Below are positions 37,667 through 47,234 of a stretch of 64,000 nt of DNA, piece after piece (position 1 is the stretch's first letter; each line of letters starts with the position of its first letter). The stretch is from Geomesophilobacter sediminis (lineage in GTDB: Bacteria; Desulfobacterota; Desulfuromonadia; Geobacterales; Geobacteraceae). Below the pieces are notes generated by a model, which was not told where the DNA came from, ran no database searches, and saw nothing but the letters and a program-made list of their open reading frames with translations. The position numbers and the translations under genes are program-made. Where the stretch lies: assembly GCF_016458275.1 (NCBI RefSeq), contig NZ_JAEMHM010000009.1:124001-188000 (forward strand). The letters run 5' to 3'.

Positions 37667-40600
37667 AAGCGACCCTCGTCATCAGCGCGACGCTGCTCAT
37701 CCTGCAGGGGGTGCTTTCCTACAGCATCATCGGGAACTTCCGCGCCGCCATCCGGGAGAACGTGGACAAGCAGCAGTTCGGCATGGTCCAGACCCTGGCC
37801 CGGGAAACGGATGAGAAGATCCGGACCCACCTGCGGCAGATGGCGCACTTCGCCTCCCTGGTCCCGGAAGGGGGGCTCTCCGACCCGCAGCAGGGGCGCA
37901 GTTTCCTGGAACAGCACGAGGAGACCACGGTCACCTTCGACCACGGTTTTTTCCTCTTCGGCGCCAAAGGGGAGGTGGTCACCGACCACCGGCTGGATCC
38001 CGCCACCGCGCAGCGGGTATGGCTCGCCTACCGTGCCGTCATCCAGGAGGTGACCGCTTCCCGTCTCCCCCGCGTTTCACCGCCGCTCCCCTCCCCCTTC
38101 GACGGGGAGCCGGTGGTGATGTTCTGTGCCCCGATCACCGCAAACGGCGAGCTGCGCGGGGTAATCGGCGGCGCCATCAGCCTGCTCCACGGCAACTTCT
38201 TGAGCAACATCGCCCAGGCCCGCATCGGCAAAAGCGGCTACCTCTACCTCTTCGGCACCGACCGCACCATCATCGTCCACCCGGAGAAGTCCCGGATCCT
38301 GCAGCGGGACGTCCCCGTCGGCAAGAACGGTCTTTTCGACAGCGCTATCAACGGTTTCGACGGCAGCGCCGAGACGATCAACTCGCGCGGCATCCCCTCA
38401 GTCTCCTCCTGCCAGCATCTCAGCACGGTCCCCTGGATCCTCGCCGCAAACTTCCCGGTCGCCGAGGCGTATGCCCCCCTGCGGCAGGCACGCAACAACC
38501 TCTTCCTCGCCTTGGGCTTCACCCTGGTCGGCTCGGTGGTCGCCCTGCTTTTGATCGGGGTGAGGATGAAGCGTGAAGTGCGCCAGCGGGCCGAGGCCGA
38601 GGCGAGCGCCGAACTGCTGTTGGGGTCGGTCGGCGAAGGGGTGATCGGAGTCAACCAGTCCGGGATGATCGAATTTGCCAACCCGGCCGCGGGAGCCCTG
38701 CTCGGCTATGAAACGCAGGAACTTCTGGGGCAGGAGGTGCACCAGATCCTGCACCACCGCGCCGGCAAGTGCCCGGACTGTCCCCGGGAGATGTGCCTGA
38801 TCACCCCGGTCCTTACCGACGGGACCGAACGTCGCTGCGAAAACGAGATCCTGCTGCGCAAGGACGGCTCCGAGTTGCGCGCCGACTTCAGCTGCACCGC
38901 GGTGCGGGTCGGCGACGCGCTGCACGGCGCGGTGGTCACCTTCCGGGACGTCACCCGACGCCGCGAGGCGGAAGCCCGGCTGCGCCTGCAGGGTGCCGCG
39001 CTGGAGGCGGCGGCGAACAGCATCCTCATCACCGACGCCCAAAGCCGGATCCTCTGGGTCAACGACGCGTTCAGCAACTGCACCGGCTATTCCAAGGAGG
39101 AGGCGCTCGGCTGGGATCCGGTGGAGCTTCTTTCGGCCGAACAGGAGGAGGCGGTTCTGGCCGACCTGGGCGCAACGCTCGCCCGGCAGGAGCCCTGGCA
39201 CGGGGAACTGCGGACCCGGCGCCGGGACGGCACCCACTATCCGGAGGAGGTCACCATCACCCCGGTCCGCAACGACCAGGGGGAGATCACCAATTTCGTC
39301 GGCATCATGCAGGACATCACCCAACGCAAGGAGGCGGAAGCGAAACTGCGCGAGGGGGCGGATGCTCTGCAGGAGGCCAACCGCAAGCTGGTGCAGGCGA
39401 TGGAGCGGGCCGGTGAGCTCGCGGACCGGGCGGAGCGCGCCAACGCGGCGAAGAGCCGCTTTTTGGCCAACATGAGCCACGAAGTCCGCACCCCGCTGCA
39501 CGCGATCATCGGGATGAACCACCTCCTCCTCGACACCCCGCTTTCCCAGCGCCAAGCGGAATACCTCCGGACCGTCGGCAAATCGGCCGAGTCCCTTTTG
39601 GCGATCGTGAACGACATCCTCGACTTTTCCAAGATCGAGGCCGGGAAGCTGGAGATCGAGAAGCTCAACTTCGCTCCGGAGGAGCTGGTGCGCGAGGTGC
39701 TGGCGCCGTTTAAGAGCCAGGCGCTGGAGAAATCGCTCGACCTGCGCCTGGCTCTGGACCCGGAGCTTCCCCGACTTCTGGTCGGGGACCCGCTGCGCCT
39801 TTCCCAGATCCTCAACAACGTGCTCAGCAATGCGGTTAAATTCACCGCCGCCGGCTCGGTGACCCTCGAGGTCCGTACCCTCGCCCGGTGCGAAGAGGAG
39901 GTCGAGCTGCTGTTCCGGGTCGTCGACACCGGCCCCGGCATCGCCCAGCACGATCAGGCCCTGCTTTTCCAACCGTTCCACCAGCTGGACAGTTCGGTCA
40001 CCCGCACCTTCGGAGGAACCGGACTCGGCCTGGCCATCTGCCGCCAGCTGGCGACCCTCATGGGGGGGACCATCGGATGCGAAAGCACCCCCGGTACAGG
40101 AAGCACCTTCTTCTTCAAGCTTCCTTTCACCCCGGTGCAGGGGGCTGCCGAAAGCGTCGGCAGCACCGGCGGCGACCTCATCTCCATCGCCGGGACCCGG
40201 GTCCTGGTGGTCGAAGACAACGAGATCAACCAGATGGTCGCCCGGGAACTGCTGAAAAAAGCGGGCGTCGAGGCGGTGGTGGCCGAAAACGGGCAAATTG
40301 CCGTCGATCTGCTGCGGGAGCAGGATTTCGACCTCGTCCTTATGGACGTGCAGATGCCGGTGCTCGATGGTCTCAGCGCCACCCGCGCGATCCGGGCGCT
40401 GCCCAAACCGGGCATCGCGGAGCTCCCGATCCTCGCCATGACTGCCGACGCGATGGAGCATGAAGTCCGGGAATGCCAGGAGGCCGGGATGACCGGGCAT
40501 CTGCCGAAACCGTTCACTCCGCAGAAGCTGTACGCCGCCATCGGCCATGCCATGCAGGGCCGGACTCCGACCGGGCTGGTTTCCGCCGCTGGGCCGACCG

Positions 40601-41187
40601 AACCGGCGCCGGAAATAGAGACCGCGGCCCTCGCCCCGGAAAAGGGGATCCGGCAGCTGGCCGGCAACGAGGATTTGTACCGGGACCTGGTGCGGCGTTT
40701 CTTGCGCGACTACCGGGAAAGCGAAGCGAAGATGCGCAGGCTTATCGCCTGCAGCGATACCAAGGGCGCGCTCCTGTTCGCCCACTCGGTGAAGGGGGTG
40801 GCGGGGGTGCTGGCTGCCGAGCCGCTGCGCCGGGCCGCGGAGACGTTGGAAGCCGCGCTGAAGGAAGGGAGGGAGGTTTCTGACCTTGCCCCGTTTGCGC
40901 GCGAGGTGGCTGCGGTGCTCCGGGAGGCCGAGGCCCTCGTGGCCGAGCCGGCCGGCCCCCGGCCGGTGCCTCCCCCGGGGACCGAGGTGTTGCGTCATGG
41001 CGATGTGGAACGGGTGGAGCAGGCGTTGCGGCGCTGCGACCCCAAAGCATCGGTCCTGGAGCTCCGTCTCCTCACCGCGCGGCTTTGGGAACCCGGTTCC
41101 GCCGAGCTGATCACCCGGCTGGACCGGATGATCAACGACTACCGCTACGACGAGGCGCTGCTGCTCCTCAAGGAGATCCCGGAGTAG
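37639..41187 (+). CDS. Hybrid histidine kinase, dCache-PAS-PAS-HisKA-HATPase-REC-Hpt
   Basis: 1182 residues. TM1 near 10-30, a periplasmic dCache-type sensor (about 40-270, ARIGKSGYLYLFGTDRTIIV), TM2 (about 285-310), two PAS domains (the first with a cysteine pair CPDCPREMC), HisKA with MSHEVRTPLHAI (His near 614), HATPase (GTGLGLAICRQL), a receiver (about 855-975, Asp in LVLMDVQMPVLDG) and a C-terminal Hpt domain (FAHSVKGVAGVL). This is a complete phosphorelay in one chain. It overlaps the HD-GYP gene by 28 nt, which suggests output through c-di-GMP. Confidence 0.93.
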   Translation: MSHSLSRSLKATLVISATLLILQGVLSYSIIGNFRAAIRENVDKQQFGMVQTLARETDEKIRTHLRQMAHFASLVPEGGLSDPQQGRSFLEQHEETTVTFDHGFFLFGAKGEVVTDHRLDPATAQRVWLAYRAVIQEVTASRLPRVSPPLPSPFDGEPVVMFCAPITANGELRGVIGGAISLLHGNFLSNIAQARIGKSGYLYLFGTDRTIIVHPEKSRILQRDVPVGKNGLFDSAINGFDGSAETINSRGIPSVSSCQHLSTVPWILAANFPVAEAYAPLRQARNNLFLALGFTLVGSVVALLLIGVRMKREVRQRAEAEASAELLLGSVGEGVIGVNQSGMIEFANPAAGALLGYETQELLGQEVHQILHHRAGKCPDCPREMCLITPVLTDGTERRCENEILLRKDGSELRADFSCTAVRVGDALHGAVVTFRDVTRRREAEARLRLQGAALEAAANSILITDAQSRILWVNDAFSNCTGYSKEEALGWDPVELLSAEQEEAVLADLGATLARQEPWHGELRTRRRDGTHYPEEVTITPVRNDQGEITNFVGIMQDITQRKEAEAKLREGADALQEANRKLVQAMERAGELADRAERANAAKSRFLANMSHEVRTPLHAIIGMNHLLLDTPLSQRQAEYLRTVGKSAESLLAIVNDILDFSKIEAGKLEIEKLNFAPEELVREVLAPFKSQALEKSLDLRLALDPELPRLLVGDPLRLSQILNNVLSNAVKFTAAGSVTLEVRTLARCEEEVELLFRVVDTGPGIAQHDQALLFQPFHQLDSSVTRTFGGTGLGLAICRQLATLMGGTIGCESTPGTGSTFFFKLPFTPVQGAAESVGSTGGDLISIAGTRVLVVEDNEINQMVARELLKKAGVEAVVAENGQIAVDLLREQDFDLVLMDVQMPVLDGLSATRAIRALPKPGIAELPILAMTADAMEHEVRECQEAGMTGHLPKPFTPQKLYAAIGHAMQGRTPTGLVSAAGPTEPAPEIETAALAPEKGIRQLAGNEDLYRDLVRRFLRDYRESEAKMRRLIACSDTKGALLFAHSVKGVAGVLAAEPLRRAAETLEAALKEGREVSDLAPFAREVAAVLREAEALVAEPAGPRPVPPPGTEVLRHGDVERVEQALRRCDPKASVLELRLLTARLWEPGSAELITRLDRMINDYRYDEALLLLKEIPE

Positions 41188-41210
41188 GACATCTTTTGGA
41201 CCGGCAACAA

Positions 41211-41243
41211 AGAAGGGGCGCAGCATACGGCTGCGCCCCTTCG
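41211..41243. terminator. Terminator after the signalling operon
   Basis: AGAAGGGGCGCAG / CTGCGCCCCTTC hairpin followed by GCTTTTC, 24 nt after the hybrid kinase. A CCCCCTTTGCC/AAAGGGGGG palindrome follows at 41267-41287. Confidence 0.85.
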
Positions 41244-41266
41244 CTTTTCTAAGCCAGGTTTTTAAG

Positions 41267-41287
41267 TCCCCCTTTGCCAAAGGGGGG
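41267..41287. repeat. Short palindrome of the CCCCCTTTG family
   Basis: CCCCCTTTGCCAAAGGGGGG, the most symmetric copy of the five in the window. Confidence 0.7.
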
Positions 41288-41347
41288 AGCCCCAAGGAGT
41301 GGATGGTGGTGGGTCGCGTTTGGTTCCTCGCCGCGACCTACGCCCCC

Positions 41348-42421
41348 CTATACCGCGAGATCGACCTGCTGCACCGAGCCGACACTCCCGTTTTCCGCGA
41401 CGAAGATCCCGCTGGAGCGGACCGCCCCGAGGGACGCGTTGTCGGCGCCTTTCAGCTGGAAGGCGGTATGCTGGCTGCCGAGGTAGATGGCCCCCACCCC
41501 GGCCTCCTTCAGGCTCGTCAAACCGGCTGCGCCGTCGGCCCCCCCGGTCCAGGTCTTGAGATCGTGGTAGACCGCGTCGTTTTCGTCGATCCACCCGTTG
41601 TGGTCGGTATCGTAGCCGGAAAGCTCGCCGAAGCCGTTGCCGGTCTTGGCGCCGAAAAGCTCGCTGCCGTTGTCGATCGTTCCGTTGCCGTTTTTATCCA
41701 GGGCCAGGTAGGCACTGTTTCCGGAGAGCCCCGCCACCTGCTCCGCGCTGCCGTCGCTGTCGAGGTCGAAGGAAAAACGCACGCTGGAGAGCTCCGCGGC
41801 GCTGCCGCCGAAGTTGATGACCAGCGGGTCCTTCATCACCGCATCGCCGGCGCGCACCGATACGCTGGTCTGGCTGGCGAACTCGCGGGTCATGTTCACG
41901 TTGAGGTTGAAATTGATCTCCTGGCCGTCGGCGGTCTTGATCACCCCGCTGGCCGAAAACGCGGTGCTTTCCATCTGGTAGCTCGACTCGCTCAGGTCGT
42001 ATTCGACCCCGAAACCGGCCCGCTGGGGCTGCTGTCCCTGGGCTCCCGCCGTCGGCGGCTGGGCCGCCCCTTTCTGATCCGCCGTCTCGGGGGCCTGGAC
42101 CCCCTTGATCTTCACGTGCAGCCAGCGCTCGATCAACTCCTTTAAGAGCCGGTACTTGGTTTCCAGACCGGCGGTGCCGTCGTCGGACTCTTTTCCCTGG
42201 CTTGCCTGGGCCCCTTTGTCATGGGCCGCCGAGCCGGCCGCCTTCTCCAGCTGTCCTTTGGAGAGGGTCACCCGGTCTCCGGTGCCCGTTTTCCCCGCCG
42301 TTTCCCCTTCAAAATCGGGACGACGGTCTCCCACCCACGCCTTGAGGGACTCCTTCCGTTGGTAACTTTCCAGGGAAAGGTGACTGCTCGCCAAACTCAC
42401 ACTCGATTCCGTTATGACCAT
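41348..42421 (-). CDS. EF-hand-like calcium-binding protein
   Basis: 357 residues. The N-terminus (MVITESSVSLASSHLSLESY) has no signal peptide but looks like the conserved opening of a family of proteins found in several proteobacteria. A charged linker leads to a beta-rich middle and three calcium-loop motifs: FDLDSDGSAE, LDKNGNGTIDNGSELFG and YDTDHNGWIDENDAVYHD. GGAGGAGG precedes the ATG at 42421; upstream starts lack this. It may be exported by a signal-independent route. The function is not established. It stands alone between a signalling operon and a chemoreceptor gene. Confidence 0.75.
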   Translation of the reverse strand: MVITESSVSLASSHLSLESYQRKESLKAWVGDRRPDFEGETAGKTGTGDRVTLSKGQLEKAAGSAAHDKGAQASQGKESDDGTAGLETKYRLLKELIERWLHVKIKGVQAPETADQKGAAQPPTAGAQGQQPQRAGFGVEYDLSESSYQMESTAFSASGVIKTADGQEINFNLNVNMTREFASQTSVSVRAGDAVMKDPLVINFGGSAAELSSVRFSFDLDSDGSAEQVAGLSGNSAYLALDKNGNGTIDNGSELFGAKTGNGFGELSGYDTDHNGWIDENDAVYHDLKTWTGGADGAAGLTSLKEAGVGAIYLGSQHTAFQLKGADNASLGAVRSSGIFVAENGSVGSVQQVDLAV

Positions 42422-42497
42422 ACCTGCCTCCTCCATCCTTGAAGGAGCGTCCGGAGGGACGCGTCTGGTCCCGCGCCTTTGGAGAAACGATCCGGGT

Positions 42498-42526
42498 GAA
42501 ACGGGTGGATTGGTTTCCACCGTTTC
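42498..42526 (-). other. Stable hairpin in the leader of the calcium-binding protein gene
   Basis: GAAACGG-GTGGA / TCCACCGTTTC stem with a TTGGTT-type loop. There is no U-run. It may be an RNA element or a repeat. The rest of 42422-42650 shows no gene. Confidence 0.4.
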
Positions 42527-42650
42527 GGCCAACGGCCCGGGACAAATGAACCATCCGTGGTGGCATTTCCACCTGGGAAAACGTATCGGCTTTCTGTAGG
42601 GAAAACTTGAAAAGTATCCTCTAACTACTCAAATATAATCACTTTTCCAG

Positions 42651-42677
42651 TAAAGCAATCGCGCGGCCTGCCGATAC
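42651..42677 (+). promoter_or_regulatory. Sigma28 (FliA) promoter of the chemoreceptor gene
   Basis: TAAAGCAA, 11 nt, GCCGATAC: one base from the consensus -10 and with exact spacing. It is about 64 nt upstream of the GTG start at 42741. Confidence 0.8.
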
Positions 42678-42740
42678 CTCGAGTAGTGTCGGGGGCCAAG
42701 GCGGCCTTCGCGAAAACGGATCCTAAAACGAGGTGTCGTC

Positions 42741-44261
42741 GTGTCTATTTCGAAACGGTTGTTCCTTTTGTTGGCGGTGTGCGTAGTGGCGCTGGTCGCC
42801 TTGGAGGCGTTCAACGTAATCCAGATGGAACGGATGTACGATGCGGCAAACTTCGGGAACGCGAACAGCGTGCCGAGCATCACCGTGCTGGGCAACGCCT
42901 CCGAGTCGATGCACAGCCTGGAAAACCATGCCTACCTGCTGCTGCTCAATGACGACGCGGTCAAGCGGGCCGAGCTGGAAAAGCAGATGCAGGAAGATCG
43001 GGCAGCGGCGAGCAAATTGCTGAAAGACTACGAGGCGCTCATCTCCAACGACCGCGACAAGCAGCTTCTTGTCGACGACCGCTCCGCCCTGGCTGCGGTT
43101 GATTCCCTCTTCGACCGGGTCGTTGCCCTGGTGCGGGGCGGCAAGGCGGGCGAGGCGCACACCCTCCTGGTCTCCAACCGCCCCACCATCCACAAGGTCA
43201 ACGAGGCGATCGACCTCCACCTGAAGTTCAACATCGAACTCTCCGAGAAGGGAAGCAAGGAAGCCGCGGCCACCAAGCGGAACTCCCTCATCCTGGCGAG
43301 CATCTTCAGCCTGCTGGCAATAGCAACGGTGATCGCGGTCGCCATCTTCATCATCCGCTCCATCCGCGCCGTGGTCACCGACGTCATGAGGGCGTCCGAC
43401 AACGTCGCCGCCGGGAGCCAGCAGATGGCCTCGGGGGCCGAGGAGCTCTCGCAGGGGGCAACGGAGCAGGCGGCGGCCGCCGAGGAGGCGTCCTCGTCGA
43501 TGGAGGAGATGTCGTCCAACATCCGGCAGAATGCGGACAACGCCCTGCAGACCGAGAAGATCGCCCTGAAGTCGGCCGCCGACGCCCATGAGAGCGGCAA
43601 GGCGGTCAACCAGACGGTACTGGCGATGCGCGAGATTGCCGGCAAGATTTCCATCATCGAGGAGATCGCCCGGCAGACCAACCTCCTTGCGCTCAACGCG
43701 GCGATCGAGGCCGCCCGGGCCGGCGAGCATGGCAAGGGCTTCGCCGTGGTTGCCAGCGAGGTCCGCAAGCTCGCCGAGCGCTCTCAAAAGGCCGCCGGGG
43801 AGATATCGGAGCTCTCCTCCACCAGCGTGGAGGTCGCCGAACAGGCGGGCCGGATGCTGACCGAGATGCTCCCCAACATCCAGAAGACCGCCGAACTGGT
43901 GCAGGAGATCACCGCCGCCTGCAAGGAGCAGGACGCCGGAGCCGAGCAGATCAACAAGGCGATCCAGCAGCTGGACCAGGTCATCCAGCAAAACGCCTCG
44001 GCCGCCGAGGAGATGTCCACCACCGCAGAGGAGCTTTCCACCCAGGCCGACCAGCTCCAGACGTCGATCAGCCTGCTGAACGCCGGAAACCGAGCGGCGG
44101 CCCCGTCGCACGTGCCGGCGGCCACCGCCCCGAAACTCACCCGGTCGGCCCCGAAAAAGACGGCGCGGCTTTCCGGGGCCAAGATCGCCGTGAACCATGC
44201 CGGACCGCGTGGAACGGCACTGAACCTTCACGACCCGGACGACGGCTTCGAGAGCTACTAA
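42741..44261 (+). CDS. Methyl-accepting chemotaxis protein without a recognisable HAMP domain
   Basis: 506 residues from a GTG start (GAGGTG upstream). TM1 (about 7-27), periplasmic helical sensor with [22 protein letters not shown]2 (about 190-215), then almost directly the signalling domain ([20 protein letters not shown]), with no room for a HAMP domain. The tip is [20 protein letters not shown]. The signalling half is nearly identical to that of the receptor at 6582. After a Pro/Ala/Lys-rich linker the tail ends DDGFESY, comparable to DEAFERF there. Expressed from a sigma28 promoter, so part of the motility regulon. Confidence 0.92.
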   Translation: MSISKRLFLLLAVCVVALVALEAFNVIQMERMYDAANFGNANSVPSITVLGNASESMHSLENHAYLLLLNDDAVKRAELEKQMQEDRAAASKLLKDYEALISNDRDKQLLVDDRSALAAVDSLFDRVVALVRGGKAGEAHTLLVSNRPTIHKVNEAIDLHLKFNIELSEKGSKEAAATKRNSLILASIFSLLAIATVIAVAIFIIRSIRAVVTDVMRASDNVAAGSQQMASGAEELSQGATEQAAAAEEASSSMEEMSSNIRQNADNALQTEKIALKSAADAHESGKAVNQTVLAMREIAGKISIIEEIARQTNLLALNAAIEAARAGEHGKGFAVVASEVRKLAERSQKAAGEISELSSTSVEVAEQAGRMLTEMLPNIQKTAELVQEITAACKEQDAGAEQINKAIQQLDQVIQQNASAAEEMSTTAEELSTQADQLQTSISLLNAGNRAAAPSHVPAATAPKLTRSAPKKTARLSGAKIAVNHAGPRGTALNLHDPDDGFESY

Positions 44262-44303
44262 CCCTGGTCAAAGCTTAACATTCCAAGATCACTCAAGAAA
44301 TTC

Positions 44304-44346
44304 CGGAGCCCGCCGATACGTACCCAGGCGGGCTCCTTTTTCTTTT
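44304..44346 (+). terminator. Rho-independent terminator
   Basis: GGAGCCCGCC / GGCGGGCTCC hairpin followed by TTTTTCTTTT, between the chemoreceptor and the GGDEF-EAL gene. Confidence 0.92.
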
Positions 44347-44369
44347 CATGCGGACCGCGGGGAGATGCA

Positions 44370-46889
44370 ATGCGGGTTTGGTTGAAATTGCTGGTGAGCT
44401 ATCTCGTTTTGATCGGCGGGATGCTGCTGATCTGCGTGCTCGGGATCCGGAGCGCCCAGGGGGTCAGGGACCATTTCCACGAGGTCAACCAGGAGTCGGT
44501 CCCCCTGCTTTTGCACCTGAAGGACCTTCGCGCGGCCGGGCTGCGCATCGTCTCCTCGACCATGGAATATTCCTTTCTGAGCAGCCTGGGCGGTGCCGAA
44601 CCGGTCGCCCTGAAGCGCGAAAGGGAGGGAGAGCGGCAGCTTTTGCGCGAAGGTTTCTCCGAGTACCGCCGCGAGCTTTCCGCCTGCGGCCGCTACATGC
44701 TCCCGGTCCCCCAGGAAAAGGTCCTGTACGCCAGGATGGAGGCCGCCGGGACCCGGCTGCTTGCGGTCGGCAAGAACTTCATCCTCCTGCGCGACCTGCA
44801 CGCCCCGGCACAGCGGCTTATCGAGGCCAAGGAACAGTTCGAAGCGGCGGAGCGCGCCTTTCTCGATGCGGTAAACACCGCCATCCAGTTCGAGCGCAGC
44901 GAACTGGACCAGCAGGAAGAGAGCGCCTTTGCGGTGGTAGGGCGGGCGGTCACCACCACCGGCTCCCTCGCCGGCTTCGCCTTTGCGGTTTCCCTCGCGG
45001 TGGCCGGGTTCATTTCCTTCTCGCTCTCGAACCGGCTGTCCGAGCTGCGCAAGGGGGCACAGGCCGTTGCCGCGGGGAGACTCGACGTCACCCTTCCGAT
45101 CACCTCCTCCGACGAAATCGGCGAGCTCTTTGCCGGCTTCAACAGCATGGTTCAGGCGCTGCGGACTTCGAAACAGCAGCTCGCCTCCACCAACCGCTAC
45201 CTGCAAAGCGTCATCGCCACCATGCCTGACGCGCTGATCGTCATCTCGGCGAAGGGGACCGTCCTCGACGTGAACCCGGCGGCGCAGGCGACGCTCGGGT
45301 ATCCACGGGAAGAACTGCTCGGCCGTCCCTTTCTCCGTCTCTTTGCCGACCGCAGCGTCGGCCGCGAATTCATCCTCAGCGTGGACCGGGCCGGGCAGGT
45401 CGTGGAAACGGAGACCGTGTTTCTCGGCAGCGACGGCGCCGAACTCGCCGTGTCGCTCTCGGCATCGGCACTTTACTGCGGCCAGGAAGACGGCACCTTC
45501 CTTTGCATCTGCCACGACATTACCCAGCGCAAGAACTCCGCGCGAGAGATCCACCAGCTCGCCTATTTCGACGCGCTCACCGGTCTGCCGAACCGGACCC
45601 TGTTTCTGGACCGGTGCAACCAGGCCCTGGCCCGCGCCGCTCGCTGCGAACCGAGGGAACTGGCCCTCCTTTTCTTTGACCTGGACCACTTCAAGGACCT
45701 CAACGATTCCGTGGGGCACCACGCCGGCGATCAGCTGCTCCAAAAGGTCGCGGAGCGCCTGGGCGAGATGGTCCGTGCCAGCGACACCCTGGCCCGTTTC
45801 GGAGGGGACGAATTCGTCTTCCTCTGCACCTCCCTCGGCGATGCCGAAGGCGCCGCCATTGTCGCCCGCCGGGTGATCGAGTGCCTGGAGCGCCCCTTCA
45901 TCATCGAGAACCGCGAGGTGTTCACCAGTGCCAGCATCGGGATCGCCATCTACCCCCAGGACGGCACCGATACCGAGACGCTTCTCAAGCATGCCGACAT
46001 GGCGATGTACGCCGCCAAGGAGAAGGGGAGAAACGCCTTCGAGTTCTTCTCCCGGCAGCTCAAGCAGAAGGCGCAGGACCGGATCTTCCTGGAAGAAGGG
46101 CTGCGCCAGGCGCTCAGCCAGCAGGAACTCTCCCTCCATTACCAGCCGCAGGTCTCCCTGGAGTCCGGGGAAGTGGTAGGCGTCGAGGCGCTGGCGCGCT
46201 GGTTCCATGCCGAGCGGGGAAACATCGGACCGGACCGGTTCATTCCGGTAGCCGAGCAAAGCGGCCTGATCCGCGAACTCGGGGCGTGGGTGCTGCGGAC
46301 CGCCTGCCTCCAATGCATCAAGTGGCATCGGCTGGGACACCGGATCACCATCGGCGTCAACGTCTCCATCATCCAGCTCGCCGATCCGTCCTTTCCCACC
46401 TTGGTGGCAAAGACGCTGGCGGAGGCCGGACTCGACCCGGCGTACCTGGAGCTGGAACTCACCGAGAGCTGCCTGATGGGGAACACCACCGACTCTGCCG
46501 CGGTCCTGAAAGAGCTGAAGTCGCTCGGGGTAAAGATCGCCATCGACGATTTCGGCACCGGCTATTCCTCGCTGAGCTACCTCAAGGATTTCGCCGTGGA
46601 CCGGCTCAAGATCGACCGCTCCTTCGTGCGGGAAATCACCTCCCGCAGCGACGCCGCCGCGATCATCAAGGCGATCATCGCCATCGGCCATTCGCTGGGG
46701 CTCAGGGTGATCGCCGAAGGGATCGAGACCGCCCACGAGGAAGAGGTGCTGGTCCGGCACCGCTGCGACGACGCCCAAGGCTACTTCTACGCCAAACCGA
46801 TGCCGGCTGCCGAGGTCGAGCGCTTTCTGACGGAGCGCTCGGCAACCGCCGCGATCGACACGAGCGGCATCGTCTTCCCGCAGCTGTAG
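44370..46889 (+). CDS. GGDEF-EAL membrane protein (c-di-GMP turnover) with HAMP and PAS
   Basis: 839 residues. TM1 (about 8-27), periplasmic helical sensor, TM2 (about 195-215), HAMP (215-270), PAS (280-390, ending CHDITQRK), GGDEF (395-565) and EAL (575-830). The cyclase motif is intact (RFGGDEF near 478) with an RASD inhibitory site five residues before it. EAL is intact as GVEALARWF near 604, and LTESCLMG and DDFGTGYSSLSYLKDF are present. Both activities are therefore possible. GGGGAGA precedes the ATG. It starts just after a strong terminator, so it should have its own promoter. Confidence 0.95.
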   Translation: MRVWLKLLVSYLVLIGGMLLICVLGIRSAQGVRDHFHEVNQESVPLLLHLKDLRAAGLRIVSSTMEYSFLSSLGGAEPVALKREREGERQLLREGFSEYRRELSACGRYMLPVPQEKVLYARMEAAGTRLLAVGKNFILLRDLHAPAQRLIEAKEQFEAAERAFLDAVNTAIQFERSELDQQEESAFAVVGRAVTTTGSLAGFAFAVSLAVAGFISFSLSNRLSELRKGAQAVAAGRLDVTLPITSSDEIGELFAGFNSMVQALRTSKQQLASTNRYLQSVIATMPDALIVISAKGTVLDVNPAAQATLGYPREELLGRPFLRLFADRSVGREFILSVDRAGQVVETETVFLGSDGAELAVSLSASALYCGQEDGTFLCICHDITQRKNSAREIHQLAYFDALTGLPNRTLFLDRCNQALARAARCEPRELALLFFDLDHFKDLNDSVGHHAGDQLLQKVAERLGEMVRASDTLARFGGDEFVFLCTSLGDAEGAAIVARRVIECLERPFIIENREVFTSASIGIAIYPQDGTDTETLLKHADMAMYAAKEKGRNAFEFFSRQLKQKAQDRIFLEEGLRQALSQQELSLHYQPQVSLESGEVVGVEALARWFHAERGNIGPDRFIPVAEQSGLIRELGAWVLRTACLQCIKWHRLGHRITIGVNVSIIQLADPSFPTLVAKTLAEAGLDPAYLELELTESCLMGNTTDSAAVLKELKSLGVKIAIDDFGTGYSSLSYLKDFAVDRLKIDRSFVREITSRSDAAAIIKAIIAIGHSLGLRVIAEGIETAHEEEVLVRHRCDDAQGYFYAKPMPAAEVERFLTERSATAAIDTSGIVFPQL

Positions 46890-46960
46890 CGACATTCCTG
46901 TCAGATCGAGTTCTTTTCCCCGAGTCGGCCTATAAATAAGCACGCTGGCAGCCTACCCGG

Positions 46961-47025
46961 TGGGAGCGCCTTTCCAGGCGCGAATATCAACCGCGGCCGT
47001 TCGCGCCAGGAATGGCGCTCCCACA
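46961..47025. repeat. REP-like inverted repeat, GTGGGAGCGCC family
   Basis: TGGGAGCGCCTTTCCAGGCGCGA and its inverse CGCGCCAGGAATGGCGCTCC separated by about 15 bp. It lies between the GGDEF-EAL gene and the tetR gene. The remaining 47026-47172 shows no gene. Confidence 0.8.
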
Positions 47026-47172
47026 GGTATTGCCGTTTCCTTGGCATCGCCATTCCCCTCTTCCCTTTCAGGGACTGCCGTCTCCTTCCTCAAAGACTCG
47101 AAGTTCCGCTGTTCCCTGCTCGCTCTCCCGGATCTCAAGCCAACGCTCGTCGGTTGACTGATTAGGTAACAC

Positions 47173-47186
47173 ATGTTATACAACAT
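47173..47186. promoter_or_regulatory. Operator-like palindrome upstream of the TetR gene
   Basis: ATGTTATACAACAT: arms ATGTT/AACAT around ATAC, 49 bp before the TetR ATG in an AT-rich promoter region. Probably the autoregulatory operator. Confidence 0.55.
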
Positions 47187-47234
47187 CTGTCTTTTATTCT
47201 ATCCGCCGTCTCTCGCGGACTCGGAGTTCACGCC

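Noticed and set aside
42655-42669. Minus-strand AGGCC...ATTGCT sigma54-like box
   Set aside because: The -24 box is poor, and the sequence is explained by the strong plus-strand sigma28 promoter.
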